Of a stretch of DNA of 64,000 nucleotides, positions 34,514 through 43,443 are shown in pieces. Within the stretch, counting starts at the first letter, position 1, and each line of letters begins with the position of its first letter. This DNA comes from UBA1660 sp964462035 (GTDB taxonomy: Bacteria > Myxococcota_A > Polyangia > Polyangiales > Houyiibacteriaceae), in NCBI GenBank assembly GCA_964462035.1, contig CAYXAP010000029.1:1-64000 (forward strand). Direction: 5' to 3'. The translations under genes and the position numbers were made by a program. The notes beneath the pieces are model-generated. The model had not been told where the DNA came from. It saw nothing but the letters and a program-made list of their open reading frames with translations, and searched no databases.

Positions 34514-35215
34514 ATGGGCCGCGCGCTCCTGCTCCTGGCGATCTGTGGTGGCTGTGCCGCAGCGAACCCCTCGTGGGAGGGCGGGTCGACCACACCCGAG
34601 CACCGGACCGATCTCGCCGCTGGCGCCGCGGTCCGCGTGCCCGTCGCGAACATGCGCGACCCGGGCCCCGCCGAGAGCAGCTACCGACAGGTCGCGGAGA
34701 GTGGCGGGATGGTGCCGGTGGCGATGGGTCGCTACGGGCTCGATGGCTTCGACCTCGGGTTGATGGTCGCCGGTCCGATGGTGCGGCTCGACCTGCGACG
34801 GGAGATCGTGCTCGCCAACGGCTCGACGCGGAAGGCGCTGGTGTTCGCGGTCTCGCCCTTCGCCGGTGCGATCCCGGAAGACGACGATCGCGGGTCGGGC
34901 GCACGCTTCGGCGGTGAGGTGCGGGCCGCCTACGGTGCCGACATCGGCGGGCTCTACGACGCGTGGATCGGAGTCCGGCTGGGTGTGGAGCACGCCCGCG
35001 GGGACCTATTGCTGGCCGGCGACTACGAGCTCGCCACCGGGACCGCCCTGCGAGCAGGCGCGGTGATCGGCATGGCCGCCGGGTTTCGACGGCTCCATGC
35101 GTTCATCGAGGTCACCGCGTGGGCGGAAGGCTGGTTCGCGAGCCATGGCGATCTGGATCTCGACCGCTTCGGGCTGGTGCTCACCCCGAGCTTTGGCTTC
35201 CGCGTCCGCATCTGA
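34514..35215 (+). CDS. Outer-membrane-beta-barrel-like lipoprotein
   Basis: 233 residues from ATG 34514; ATG 34502 is an alternative. Signal MGRALLLLAICGGC is a lipobox. The mature part is about ten alternating strands (GGMVPVAMGRYGLDGFDLGL, LDRFGLVLTPSFGFRVRI), ending RVRI. It is probably an outer-membrane-associated protein. It is divergent from the MopE gene across 207 bases and ends just before a strong terminator. Confidence 0.76.
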   Translation: MGRALLLLAICGGCAAANPSWEGGSTTPEHRTDLAAGAAVRVPVANMRDPGPAESSYRQVAESGGMVPVAMGRYGLDGFDLGLMVAGPMVRLDLRREIVLANGSTRKALVFAVSPFAGAIPEDDDRGSGARFGGEVRAAYGADIGGLYDAWIGVRLGVEHARGDLLLAGDYELATGTALRAGAVIGMAAGFRRLHAFIEVTAWAEGWFASHGDLDLDRFGLVLTPSFGFRVRI

Positions 35216-35232
35216 ACGGCCGTGCACCGCCG

Positions 35233-35254
35233 ACCGGCCATTCGGCCGGTTTTT
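35233..35254 (+). terminator. Rho-independent terminator
   Basis: Stem ACCGGCC / GGCCGGT with loop ATTC, followed directly by TTTT, 17 bases after the stop of the barrel-like gene. This is the clearest intrinsic terminator in the window. Confidence 0.85.
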
Positions 35255-35273
35255 GCCGTTCCGCGATTTCGAA

Positions 35274-35313
35274 CCGTGACCAGTCGGACAGGAATCGTGA
35301 AAAGGGGTCACGG
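35274..35313. promoter_or_regulatory. Inverted repeat upstream of the sigma54 activator gene
   Basis: Arms CCGTGACC (35274-35281) and GGTCACGG (35306-35313) are perfect 8-base complements, 24 bases apart, 54 bases before ATG 35367. It could be an operator for the activator itself. Confidence 0.45.
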
Positions 35314-35354
35314 GTGAGACTCGTCGATTGCCGCGATTTTTCCGGGTCTTCGGC

Positions 35355-35360
35355 TATGCT
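35355..35360 (+). promoter_or_regulatory. -10-like hexamer of the FHA-sigma54 activator gene
   Basis: TATGCT lies 6 bases before ATG 35367, so a transcript from it would be leaderless. No good -35 is visible. Confidence 0.35.
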
Positions 35361-35366
35361 TCGGCC

Positions 35367-37181
35367 ATGCCGAGCCTGAAGTGGATCGTGGCGGAGGGGC
35401 GACCCCACACGTTCCCCATCTACAAGAAGATCACGACCATCGGCCGCGGCGGTGCCAACGACGTGGTGATCGAGGACGGAAGCCTCGAGACGAACCACGC
35501 GCAGATCGTCTTCGACGGCCGTGACTTCAACCTCTCGGAGGTCGACAAGAAGGGCTCGGTGGCGGTCAACGGCAAGAAGCGCCGCAAGACCAAGATCTTC
35601 CACAACGACCGCATCGTCATGGGCGAGGTCGACCTGGTCTTCAGCGTCTACGACGAGGTCGAGCACGCCACGAGCGAAGCCGAAGACGATCGCAGCGCCG
35701 AGCTCGCCGGCATGATGAAGCTCAGCGAGTTCAACCGGCGGCTGCTCGAGATCCGCTCGGTCCCGGAGCAGATCACCGCCCTGCTCGACGCGGTCATCGA
35801 GGTCACCCACGCGGCCAAGGGCTTCATCATCCTGACCCGGAACGACGAGCCGGAGATCGCGGCCGCCCGGAACCTGGATCAGAAGGACATCACCGACGGC
35901 GTCCGGCATCTGTCGGACAGCATCATCCGCCGCTGCATCGACACCCGAACGCCGCTGATCGTCAGCGACGCGCTCCACGACTCGATGTTCGGGACCTCCG
36001 AGAGCGTGATGAGCCTGAAGCTCTGCTCGGTGATGGTGGCGCCGCTGATCTCGCAGGGTCAGCTGCTCGGTCTGATCTACGTCGGCAACGACAACGTGGT
36101 GAGCCTCTTCGAGGACTCGTCACTCGACATCCTGACGATCTTCGCCGGCCAGGCCTCGCTGATTCTCCAGAACGCGATGCTCATGGACGAGGTGGTCATG
36201 GACCGCGACCGGATGGCCGGTGAGCTCGACGTGAAGAAGTTCGGCGACATCATCGGCTCCTGCCCGAGCCTCCTCGAGGTCTTCAACAAGGTCGAGAAGG
36301 TCGCGAGCGCGAACATCAACGTGCTCATCACCGGAGAGACCGGCACCGGCAAGGAGCTGATCGCCCGCGAGATCCACCGCCGCTCGCCGCGCAAGGACGA
36401 GCCCTTCGTGGTCGTGAACTGCGGAGCGATCCCCGAGAACCTGATGGAGTCGGAGCTCTTCGGTCACGTCCGCGGCGCGTTCACCGGCGCGGTCGCGACG
36501 CGCGACGGCAAGTTCCAGCAGGCGGACAAGGGCACCCTCTTCCTCGACGAGATCGGCGAGATGCCGCTCTCGCTGCAGGTGAAGCTCCTGCGCGCGATCC
36601 AGGAGCGCGTGGTGATGAAGGTCGGCGACAGCAAGCAGCAATCGGTCGACATCCGCGTGGTCGCAGCGACCAACCGAGACCTCGAAGCGGAGATCCAGAA
36701 CAACGCCTTCCGCGAAGATCTCTTCTACCGGCTCAACGTGGTGAACCTACACCTCCCGCCGCTCCGTGAGCGTGGGGACGACGTGGTGGTCATCGCCAAG
36801 TACCTGCTCAACAAATACTCCCAGGAGTACGGCTCGGCAGTGAAGGGCTTCACCCCGGGCGCACTCGCCGCGATGCGGAAATACAACTGGCCCGGCAACG
36901 TCCGGCAGCTCGAGAACCGCATCAAGAAAGCGATCGTCCTAGCGGACAAGACGCTGGTCGGGAGCGAGGACCTCGACCTCTTCCCGGAGGCGCTCAAGCC
37001 AGTCGCCCCGCTGAGCGAGGCCCGCGAGGACTTCACCCGCCGCTACATCCTCGAGATCCTCGAGCGCAACGACGGAAACCGGACCAAGACGGCGCGCGAT
37101 CTGGGCGTCGATCCCCGGACGATCTTCCGATACCTCGAACGCGAGCCCGACGCCCCGGAGCCCGGGCGCGCTCGCGACTGA
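35367..37181 (+). CDS. FHA-GAF sigma54-dependent transcription activator
   Basis: 604 residues from ATG 35367. FHA domain ~10-95 (TTIGRGGANDVVI, SLETNHAQIVFDG). GAF domain ~120-285. AAA+ domain ~300-540 with Walker A GETGTGKE near 321, GAFTGA (sigma54 contact) near 370 and Walker B GTLFLDEIGE. Fis-type HTH ~565-600 (TKTARDLGVDPRTIFRYLER). No receiver domain, so phospho-Thr binding by FHA is the likely input, a typical Myxococcota arrangement. A -24/-12 promoter lies 111 bases after its stop. Confidence 0.96.
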   Translation: MPSLKWIVAEGRPHTFPIYKKITTIGRGGANDVVIEDGSLETNHAQIVFDGRDFNLSEVDKKGSVAVNGKKRRKTKIFHNDRIVMGEVDLVFSVYDEVEHATSEAEDDRSAELAGMMKLSEFNRRLLEIRSVPEQITALLDAVIEVTHAAKGFIILTRNDEPEIAAARNLDQKDITDGVRHLSDSIIRRCIDTRTPLIVSDALHDSMFGTSESVMSLKLCSVMVAPLISQGQLLGLIYVGNDNVVSLFEDSSLDILTIFAGQASLILQNAMLMDEVVMDRDRMAGELDVKKFGDIIGSCPSLLEVFNKVEKVASANINVLITGETGTGKELIAREIHRRSPRKDEPFVVVNCGAIPENLMESELFGHVRGAFTGAVATRDGKFQQADKGTLFLDEIGEMPLSLQVKLLRAIQERVVMKVGDSKQQSVDIRVVAATNRDLEAEIQNNAFREDLFYRLNVVNLHLPPLRERGDDVVVIAKYLLNKYSQEYGSAVKGFTPGALAAMRKYNWPGNVRQLENRIKKAIVLADKTLVGSEDLDLFPEALKPVAPLSEAREDFTRRYILEILERNDGNRTKTARDLGVDPRTIFRYLEREPDAPEPGRARD

Positions 37182-37203
37182 TCGCAACAGAACGTGCACC
37201 GGC

Positions 37204-37215
37204 CCGGGATCCCGG
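37204..37215. promoter_or_regulatory. Palindrome upstream of the sigma54 promoter
   Basis: CCGGGATCCCGG is a perfect 12-base palindrome about 105-115 bases upstream of the predicted transcription start. That fits an activator-binding site for the adjacent sigma54 activator. Inferred from position. Confidence 0.45.
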
Positions 37216-37291
37216 ACATTTTTGTCGGACCGGTTCCGCTGACGATGAAGTCCACTCACGAAAAACCCAATGATTTCAGACCAGGATGTCC

Positions 37292-37307
37292 TGGCACATG
37301 GGTTGCT
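37292..37307 (+). promoter_or_regulatory. Sigma54 (-24/-12) promoter
   Basis: TGGCAC ATGGG TTGCT matches the RpoN consensus TGGCAC-N5-TTGCW exactly in the core, with GG and GC at the right spacing. Transcription should start near 37317, just ahead of ATG 37320. It follows the gene of a sigma54 activator and precedes a lipoprotein operon. Confidence 0.85.
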
Positions 37308-37319
37308 CTCCTGAAGGGC

Positions 37320-37889
37320 ATGGGCTCGCTGCGCGCCTCGACCCGGTTCGCGCTGCCCATCCTCGCGATGTTCCTCACTCCCCTCACGAACGGCTGCCTG
37401 ATCACGGACCCGATCGACATCCCGCAGGAGGAGAACGTCCCGCCCTCCATCGTCAGTGACAACGCGGCGCCGGAACCCCGCTACCCGATCGAGCAGATCG
37501 TCACCCTCGACCGTGACGTGGACGAGTCGCTGAGGTTCGACGTGATCGTCCGCGACCCGAACCTCGACGATGAGCTGGAGTGGGCGGTCTACTACAACTT
37601 CGAAGCGGGCGGAGCGAACACCATCTTGGTGCCGGGCCGCCTCGGCAAAGCCGAGGAGCTCGAGCGCCCCCTCTTCTTCGAGCTCAACGATCTCACCCGC
37701 TTCACTCGTGGGCTCTGCCACAAGATCGAGCTCCGAGTATCGCGTGACCTCCAGGCCGATGGCTTCCCCCCGCCGCCACCCGAGGACGTGACCGACCCGC
37801 CTCCGCTCGATCTCGCGGTGGCCGTGTGGTGGATCAACTCGCTCTCGGAAGACGGCACCCCGACCGACCTCGCGACATGCCCCGACTGA
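37320..37889 (+). CDS. Lipoprotein of unknown function, sigma54-dependent
   Basis: 189 residues from ATG 37320. The signal with lipobox-like LTNGC ends at ~25 (FALPILAMFLTPLTNGC). The mature part is beta-rich with a Pro-rich C-terminal loop. No family was recognised. The predicted sigma54 promoter at 37292-37307 would start the transcript 2-3 bases before the ATG. It overlaps the next gene by 13 bases, so the two form an operon. Confidence 0.8.
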   Translation: MGSLRASTRFALPILAMFLTPLTNGCLITDPIDIPQEENVPPSIVSDNAAPEPRYPIEQIVTLDRDVDESLRFDVIVRDPNLDDELEWAVYYNFEAGGANTILVPGRLGKAEELERPLFFELNDLTRFTRGLCHKIELRVSRDLQADGFPPPPPEDVTDPPPLDLAVAVWWINSLSEDGTPTDLATCPD

Positions 37890-39577
37890 TCTCTCCCCGA
37901 CACTGGCTTCTCGTGCTCGGAGCGATGGTGCTCGCGGGCTGCGGCTTGGTGGGCCTCGACCCCGAGGTCCAGAACGTCTGCTCGAACGACTCCGAGTGTG
38001 GCGAGTACAGCTGCGACTCCGATCGCGGGATGTGCGTGGCCGATGTCACCACCCCCTACACGATGGTGCTCGAGGTCACGCCGAACGCCGCGACCGACAG
38101 CGCGCTGCCGACCTGGCGCAGCGGCGACGTGGCCTTCGAAGGCGCCCGTGAGTGGCCGGTCCGGCTCGACGCCTACGTCGAGCTCCGCGGCACCGTCCGG
38201 TGGGGCGGTGAGCGAGTCGACGCCGAGCTCATCTTCAGCCGACCGGGCCTCGAGGGCCGACCGGTGCAGCGCCTGCGCACCAACACCTTCGACGAAGCGC
38301 GCTCCGCGGACGACCAGGAATACGACTTCGCCATCCGGCTGCCCGCTGGTGCGACCTTCACCGTGGAGGTTCGACCGAGCGGTGCGATGCGCGCCGATGG
38401 CAGCTGGCTGACCACGCTCCCTCCGCTCTACTTCAGCCCGCCGGCGCTCCCCGTGGCCGAGCCCGGCGTGGCCGCGCAGATCCTCTACCAGCCCTTCGAC
38501 TACCCGGAAGGGCTCGCGACGGCCTGCTCACGAGAGGTGCGCTCTGGCTGCACGCTCGCGGGTTCGGTGCTCGCGATGGAAGACGGCACGCCGCAACCGC
38601 AGGAGGGCCTGCAGGTGCGGGCCGTCGACCTCGAAGGGCGCGTGGTCTCCTCGGCCGCCTTCACCGATGAGGAAGGGCTCTTCTCGCTGGTCCTCGGCCC
38701 GCGTGTCGAGAGCTACCTCATCCGAGTCAGCGCCTCGAGCGACCGACCCCTCTTCCCGACCATCAAGGTCGACCCGGCGTTCCTCACCGAAGAGTTCACC
38801 ATCCGGGTGCCGACCACCCAGGTCATCGAGTACGAGGGCCGCGTCGAGGCGCCGAACGAGGACCCGATCGCGGGCGCGACCATCACCTTCCGCACCGACT
38901 CCGTGACGGACCCGACCACGGGCATCGCCGGCAGCTTCGAGACCACCGCGACCTCCGACGAAGACGGCCACTTCGCGGCAACGCTCCTGGCGGGTGACTA
39001 CGAAGTCGTCGTGACGCCGCTCTCGGGGCAGCTCACCGTCCTGACCGAGGAGCTCTCCATCACGGCGAGCGAGGGCGTGGACATCCTGCGCGGACAGCTC
39101 TTCACCCTGAAGCGGGCGAGCCAGCTCGGCGCCACCATCACCGACTTCGCCGGACGGCAGGTCCCCGCCGCGACCGTGCAGGCCTCGGCGCTGGCGCGAC
39201 CCTTCGAAGACCTGCCGGCGAGCGAGTTCAACCGCACTCAAATGGCCACCGCGGACGAGACGGGTCAGGCGACCGTGCCCCTCGACGTCGGCGTCTACGA
39301 CGTGACCTTCCGCGGCGGCAGCACCGCTGGCTACGCCTGGCGCATCATGCCGGAGGTCGCCGTGCTCGACCCGGGCACCACGCTCATGGAGAGCATCGTT
39401 CTCCAGGCCCCGGTCCCGGTCAGCGGCGACGTCCTCGGCCCCGACGAGATGCCCCTGGTCGACGCCGAGGTCCGAGCCTTCGCCCGCACGGAGTCCGGCC
39501 GCTATGTCGAGATCGGCAGCGGTCGAACGGACGTCAGCGGTCGCTACGAGCTGCTGCTCCCGCCCTCGATCGAGTAG
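37877..39577 (+). CDS. Lipoprotein with carboxypeptidase-regulatory-like repeats
   Basis: 566 residues from ATG 37877, signal MPRLISPRHWLLVLGAMVLAGC. After a Cys-rich stub (CSNDSECGEYSCDSDRGMC) and a ~200-residue beta domain come at least three transthyretin-like folds of the CarboxypepD_reg type. Examples are VLAMEDGTPQPQEGLQVRAV, EYEGRVEAPNEDPIAGATIT and VSGDVLGPDEMPLVDAEVR, each with the later DEDGHFAATL-like strand. The role is surface-exposed and adhesive or structural, not enzymatic. It is second in the sigma54 operon. Confidence 0.88.
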   Translation: MPRLISPRHWLLVLGAMVLAGCGLVGLDPEVQNVCSNDSECGEYSCDSDRGMCVADVTTPYTMVLEVTPNAATDSALPTWRSGDVAFEGAREWPVRLDAYVELRGTVRWGGERVDAELIFSRPGLEGRPVQRLRTNTFDEARSADDQEYDFAIRLPAGATFTVEVRPSGAMRADGSWLTTLPPLYFSPPALPVAEPGVAAQILYQPFDYPEGLATACSREVRSGCTLAGSVLAMEDGTPQPQEGLQVRAVDLEGRVVSSAAFTDEEGLFSLVLGPRVESYLIRVSASSDRPLFPTIKVDPAFLTEEFTIRVPTTQVIEYEGRVEAPNEDPIAGATITFRTDSVTDPTTGIAGSFETTATSDEDGHFAATLLAGDYEVVVTPLSGQLTVLTEELSITASEGVDILRGQLFTLKRASQLGATITDFAGRQVPAATVQASALARPFEDLPASEFNRTQMATADETGQATVPLDVGVYDVTFRGGSTAGYAWRIMPEVAVLDPGTTLMESIVLQAPVPVSGDVLGPDEMPLVDAEVRAFARTESGRYVEIGSGRTDVSGRYELLLPPSIE

Positions 39578-39586
39578 GTCGCAAGG

Positions 39587-39640
39587 CGACTCCGAGAGTC
39601 GACGCAGAGAGCCGACTCCGACGACCGACTCCGTGAACCG
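39587..39640. repeat. Short direct repeats in a convergent gap
   Basis: CGACTCCG occurs at 39587, 39613 and 39626. Together with the trailing CCGACGG at ~39638 this shows a 13-base period. The repeats lie just past the lipoprotein stop and may be a slipped-strand remnant or a degenerate terminator region. No function is assigned. Confidence 0.4.
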
Positions 39641-39680
39641 ACGGCCGACGGTAGAGACCGGGTGCGACCCCGACCCCGAT

Positions 39681-40847
39681 TCACTCGGCGCAGTGAGCCC
39701 CGCAGAAGCTCCACCCGCCACCTGGCACCCCACGCGGCGCATGCTCCTCCAGGAAGCGCACCGCATCATCCACGTCGTCGGTGAGGTGGATCAGATCGCC
39801 ATAGACGTGGCCCTTCGCGAGCTTCTCCAGCACCGGATAGATCGGCTTCTCTTCGGTCCAGTACGCCGTGTCCAGGAAGACCATCGGACTCGCCATGTCT
39901 CCGACCGTGCCGTAGTGGTTCTGGGCCGCGTCCTGGAAGATCTCCTGAATCGTCCCCGCGCTCCCCGGCGCGTACACGATCCCGTGCGAGGCCACGCTGA
40001 TCAGGCCGTCCTCGCGCACGCTGTTGGCGAAGTACTTGGCCACGTGGGTCGCGAAGAGGTTGGGGGGCTCGTGACCGTAGAGGAAGGTGGGGATGCCGAG
40101 GCTCCGGCCGCAGCGCTCGTCGACCGGGTGGGCTTCGCGAGCGCGGAAGGCGGCGGCGAGCCATTCGCGGTCCTGGTAGCTCGGTGCTTCGGCGAGAATC
40201 CGCAGCCCATCGGTGAGCGCGTCGTCCCCGCGGTGCGCGAAGTGGGTGCCGACGTGCGTGGCCTCCATCGCGCCAGGGCCACCGCCGCTCACCAGGAAGA
40301 AGCCCTTCTCGGCCAAGCTGCGGCTCATACGCGCGACCGCGGCGAAGCGCGGGTGGTCGCGCTCCATCGAGTGGCCACCCATGACGGCGACCACCGGCGC
40401 GTCGATGCCCTCCAGCAGCGTCTCCATCGCGTCGGTCATCGCGTGGTCGTGCAGCCGTCGTGCGAGCGCCTCGAGCACCGAGCCGGGGAACTGCCGGCCG
40501 GTGTCCACCCAGTGCCGGTAGATCTGCGCGTCGGGTGTGTCGCAGTAGGTGCAGGGGTCGGTCGGATCGAAGCCGGCGAAGAGCTCGTCGGGCGTGTAGA
40601 GCCGGTTGCGGTAGGGGTCGAAGGGCAGGTCGCCGATGCGAGGAAAAACCAGCGCGCCACGGCAGACCACGTCGGCGATGACGGCAGGACTCAGCTTGCA
40701 GCCGAGGAAGACCGCACCCGCGACGTCGTGTTCGCCCAGCCGGCCTTCGACCGCCCGCAGATCGAGCCCGTTGAAGACGATCACCCCGAGCGGCCCGGAG
40801 GCCTCCAGCAGGTGCCGCGCCACCTCGACATCATGGACCTCGCGCAT
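39681..40847 (-). CDS. LOG-family Rossmann-fold protein
   Basis: 388 residues. A nucleotide-binding Rossmann fold with VAVMGGHSMERDHPRFAAVA, VSGGGPGAMEATHVGT and a PGSAGTIQEIFQD motif, the variant of the PGGxGTxxE active site in LOG proteins. The family includes cytokinin-activating phosphoribohydrolases, often misannotated as lysine decarboxylases. An extra ~150-residue N-terminal part with a DPCTYCDTPDAQIYRHW segment is not part of the small LOG core, so this is a long LOG variant with an undefined substrate. Confidence 0.82.
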   Translation of the reverse strand: MREVHDVEVARHLLEASGPLGVIVFNGLDLRAVEGRLGEHDVAGAVFLGCKLSPAVIADVVCRGALVFPRIGDLPFDPYRNRLYTPDELFAGFDPTDPCTYCDTPDAQIYRHWVDTGRQFPGSVLEALARRLHDHAMTDAMETLLEGIDAPVVAVMGGHSMERDHPRFAAVARMSRSLAEKGFFLVSGGGPGAMEATHVGTHFAHRGDDALTDGLRILAEAPSYQDREWLAAAFRAREAHPVDERCGRSLGIPTFLYGHEPPNLFATHVAKYFANSVREDGLISVASHGIVYAPGSAGTIQEIFQDAAQNHYGTVGDMASPMVFLDTAYWTEEKPIYPVLEKLAKGHVYGDLIHLTDDVDDAVRFLEEHAPRGVPGGGWSFCGAHCAE

Positions 40848-40875
40848 CCCGCTCTTGTATCAGAGCGGCCGAGGC

Positions 40876-42063
40876 TCAGTCCTTCACCAGCATCTTGCGG
40901 GGCACGTTCGCCAGGAGCTCCGGCCCGTCGTCGCCGATGGCGATGCTCTCGGTGATCTCGAAGCCCATGTCGTCCATCCACAGGCCGGTCATGAAATGGA
41001 AGGTCATGCCCCGCTGCAAGATGGTCCGGTCGCCGGGCCGGAGCGAGCACGTCCGCTCGCCCCAGTCGGGCGGGTAGGACAGGCCGATCGGGTAGCCGGT
41101 GCGGTTGTCCTTGATGATGTCGTACTTCCGCAGGACCTCGAAGAACGCGATGGCGATGTCCTCACAGACGTTGCCCACCTTGGCCGCCTCGAGGCCGGCC
41201 TCCATCCCTTCGAGCACGGCCTTCTCGGCATCCAGGAACTTCTGGGTCGGCTTGCCCAGGAACACCGTGCGCGAGAGCGGACAGTGGTAACGGCGGAAGC
41301 AACCGGAGATCTCGAAGAAGGTGCCCTCGCCGGTGACCATCTCATGGTCGTCCCAGGTCAGGTGCGGGGCCGCGGCGTCGGTGCCCGACGGCAGGAGTGG
41401 GACGATGGCCGGATAGTCACCACCGAAGCCCCACTGCTCGTCGTAGCGAAGGGCGGCGTCGTAGATCTCGGCCACGAGATCACACTTGCGCATCCCGGGC
41501 TCGACCTCGTCCGCGATGCGTTCGTGCATCCGCTCCACGATCTTGCCGGCCTTGCGCATGCGGTCGAGCTCGGCGTCGGACTTCGGACCGCGCAACCAGT
41601 TCACGAGGTTGGTGGCGTCGATCAGATCGTCGGGCAGCCCCTTGCTCAGCGCCTGGAACCCACGGGCAGAGAACCAGTAGTTGTCCATCTCCACACCGAT
41701 GCGCCCGGTGTGCCAACCGCGGTCCGTGAGCTTCGCGGCCAGATAGTCCATCGGGTGGCGCCGGCTCGATTGAACGAAGAAGTCCGGGTACGCGATGATG
41801 TCCGGGTCTTCCATGTAGACCGTGCGGAGCGCGCCCTGCGCGTCCTGCTCGCGGCCGAACCAGACCGGCGCGCCGTGCGGACCGATGATCACCGCCTGGT
41901 GCACGTAGAAGGACCAGCCGTCGTAGCCCGTGAGCCACGCCATGTTGGACGGGTCCGACGTGATCAGCGTGTCGAGGCCGTGCTTCTCCATCGAATCGCG
42001 GACCTTGCGCAGGCGCGTCTCGTACTCGGCGTCGGAGAATCGGAAGGTGTCGATGATGGCCAT
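40876..42063 (-). CDS. doeA: DoeA-like (ectoine hydrolase) M24 family protein
   Basis: 395 residues. The N-terminal creatinase-like domain reads SDPSNMAWLTGYDGWSFYVH. The C-terminal pita-bread fold carries FGGDYPAIVPLLPSGTDAAAP, HLTWDDHEMVTGEGTFFEI and YPPDWGERTCSLRPGDRTI. These agree closely with ectoine hydrolase DoeA as remembered. Some M24 metal ligands look replaced, as in DoeA. There is no doeB, ectoine synthesis or uptake gene nearby, so the substrate may be another cyclic amide. The symbol is therefore tentative. Confidence 0.78.
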   Translation of the reverse strand: MAIIDTFRFSDAEYETRLRKVRDSMEKHGLDTLITSDPSNMAWLTGYDGWSFYVHQAVIIGPHGAPVWFGREQDAQGALRTVYMEDPDIIAYPDFFVQSSRRHPMDYLAAKLTDRGWHTGRIGVEMDNYWFSARGFQALSKGLPDDLIDATNLVNWLRGPKSDAELDRMRKAGKIVERMHERIADEVEPGMRKCDLVAEIYDAALRYDEQWGFGGDYPAIVPLLPSGTDAAAPHLTWDDHEMVTGEGTFFEISGCFRRYHCPLSRTVFLGKPTQKFLDAEKAVLEGMEAGLEAAKVGNVCEDIAIAFFEVLRKYDIIKDNRTGYPIGLSYPPDWGERTCSLRPGDRTILQRGMTFHFMTGLWMDDMGFEITESIAIGDDGPELLANVPRKMLVKD

Positions 42064-42241
42064 GGCTCATCGTTGTACCAGACGTCCTCGCCCTCGGACG
42101 GAACGTCCCGGCGACTCATGGAAGTGGAGCTCCGCAGAAACTGCCCGACGGAGGTCTACTGCCCAGTCCATCCAGCTCACCTTCGCCGACGGCGGGCGAC
42201 GGCCGGCGAGCCCGTGACCTCGGGCAACCGACCCGTGAGCC

Positions 42242-43390
42242 TCACTCCGTGAAGAGGATCCGCAGCGCGTCGTAGGCGGGCCGTGGGTTGCGGTCGATGT
42301 CGACCACGCCCCACCACTCTTCGTTGAAGGTCATGTCCGGGTGCGGTCCGCCGCCCGGCGCGACGCCCCCGATGTCGTGGACGTTCGGGTCACCCTCGCC
42401 GTCCTTCCACCACTCGTCGGCCCACTCGAAGATCGTGCCGCCGAGAGCGACCCCGTCCGCGTGTCGGGCGGTGCTCTGGTTCAAGATCATCTCGGTCAGG
42501 GTGCCGGTCGCGTCCGCCTGCGCACCGACGTTCTCCATGTTGGTGCGGGCGTCCCAGGCATCGGCGCCGTACTCGCCGATGAACATCGGACGGCCGCTCA
42601 GGGCGGCCCAGCGCTCGAAGAGGTCCCCGAAGGTGATCCCCCGGTAGACGTTGATGCCCCACACGTCGATGGAAGGCATCGCCGCGAGCGTCTCGGTGGA
42701 AGGGAGCTCGCCGTAGATCGTCGCCACCGGTCGGCTCGGGTCGATCGCCTTGATGTCCGCCGCGAGCGTCTCGAGGCGGGCGCGGACCTCGTCGTGCGGC
42801 ACGCCGGTGTACAGGCCGTTGTAGTTCCACTCGTTGCCGAGGACCCACATGAAGATCGCCGGGTGGTCCATCTCGGCGCGAACCACATCGAGCCCGACCT
42901 CGGGGTCGTTGCCGCCATAGGCGTAGACGGTCTCGAGCACGCGAATGCCTGCCGCGTGGAGCGCGTCGAGGGTGCCCCGATCGCGGATCGGACTGTAGGT
43001 GCGGATGGTGTCGATGCCCGCGGCGACCATCAGCGGGATGTCCTGCGCGGCGAAGCCAGCGTAGTCGGGGGGCTGGGTGGCGCCGCGAGCGACCGGGCTC
43101 CAGCAGACCCCTCGAAACTCGACCGGCTCGCCATCCTCGAGCACGCGCCGACCGTCGATGCGAATGCCGGTCTCGCCCACGAAGCCATCCGGCGACGGCT
43201 CGAAGCCATCGACGGCTGGAGTGAAACCGTCATCGGCGCGGCCAGCGTCGACGGGATCGGGAAGGTCACCGTCCGGCGAGTCCACGGACGAGTCCGGGCT
43301 CGGGATGGAGCCATCGGCGAGCGGCGAGTCGTCGTCGCCGCAAGCGAGACCGACCAGGCCGAGGAGGATCACGACGAACGGCGCGCGCAT
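42242..43390 (-). CDS. GH2-like glycoside hydrolase lipoprotein
   Basis: 382 residues, signal MRAPFVVILLGLVGLAC and an Asp/Pro/Ser tether. The ~280-residue catalytic part is a (beta/alpha)8 barrel of clan GH-A. It has the acid/base in VLGNEWNYNG and a nucleophile candidate in FIGEYGADAWD, plus FRGVCWSPVARG at the start. It resembles GH2 beta-glucuronidase/galactosidase barrels without their beta-sandwich domains. A cell-surface exohydrolase is the likely role. The substrate is unknown. Confidence 0.82.
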   Translation of the reverse strand: MRAPFVVILLGLVGLACGDDDSPLADGSIPSPDSSVDSPDGDLPDPVDAGRADDGFTPAVDGFEPSPDGFVGETGIRIDGRRVLEDGEPVEFRGVCWSPVARGATQPPDYAGFAAQDIPLMVAAGIDTIRTYSPIRDRGTLDALHAAGIRVLETVYAYGGNDPEVGLDVVRAEMDHPAIFMWVLGNEWNYNGLYTGVPHDEVRARLETLAADIKAIDPSRPVATIYGELPSTETLAAMPSIDVWGINVYRGITFGDLFERWAALSGRPMFIGEYGADAWDARTNMENVGAQADATGTLTEMILNQSTARHADGVALGGTIFEWADEWWKDGEGDPNVHDIGGVAPGGGPHPDMTFNEEWWGVVDIDRNPRPAYDALRILFTE

Positions 43391-43443
43391 CTTCCCATCA
43401 TCGAGTCCACGGCCGATGGCGCAAGGCTCAATGCGCGCCAGCC

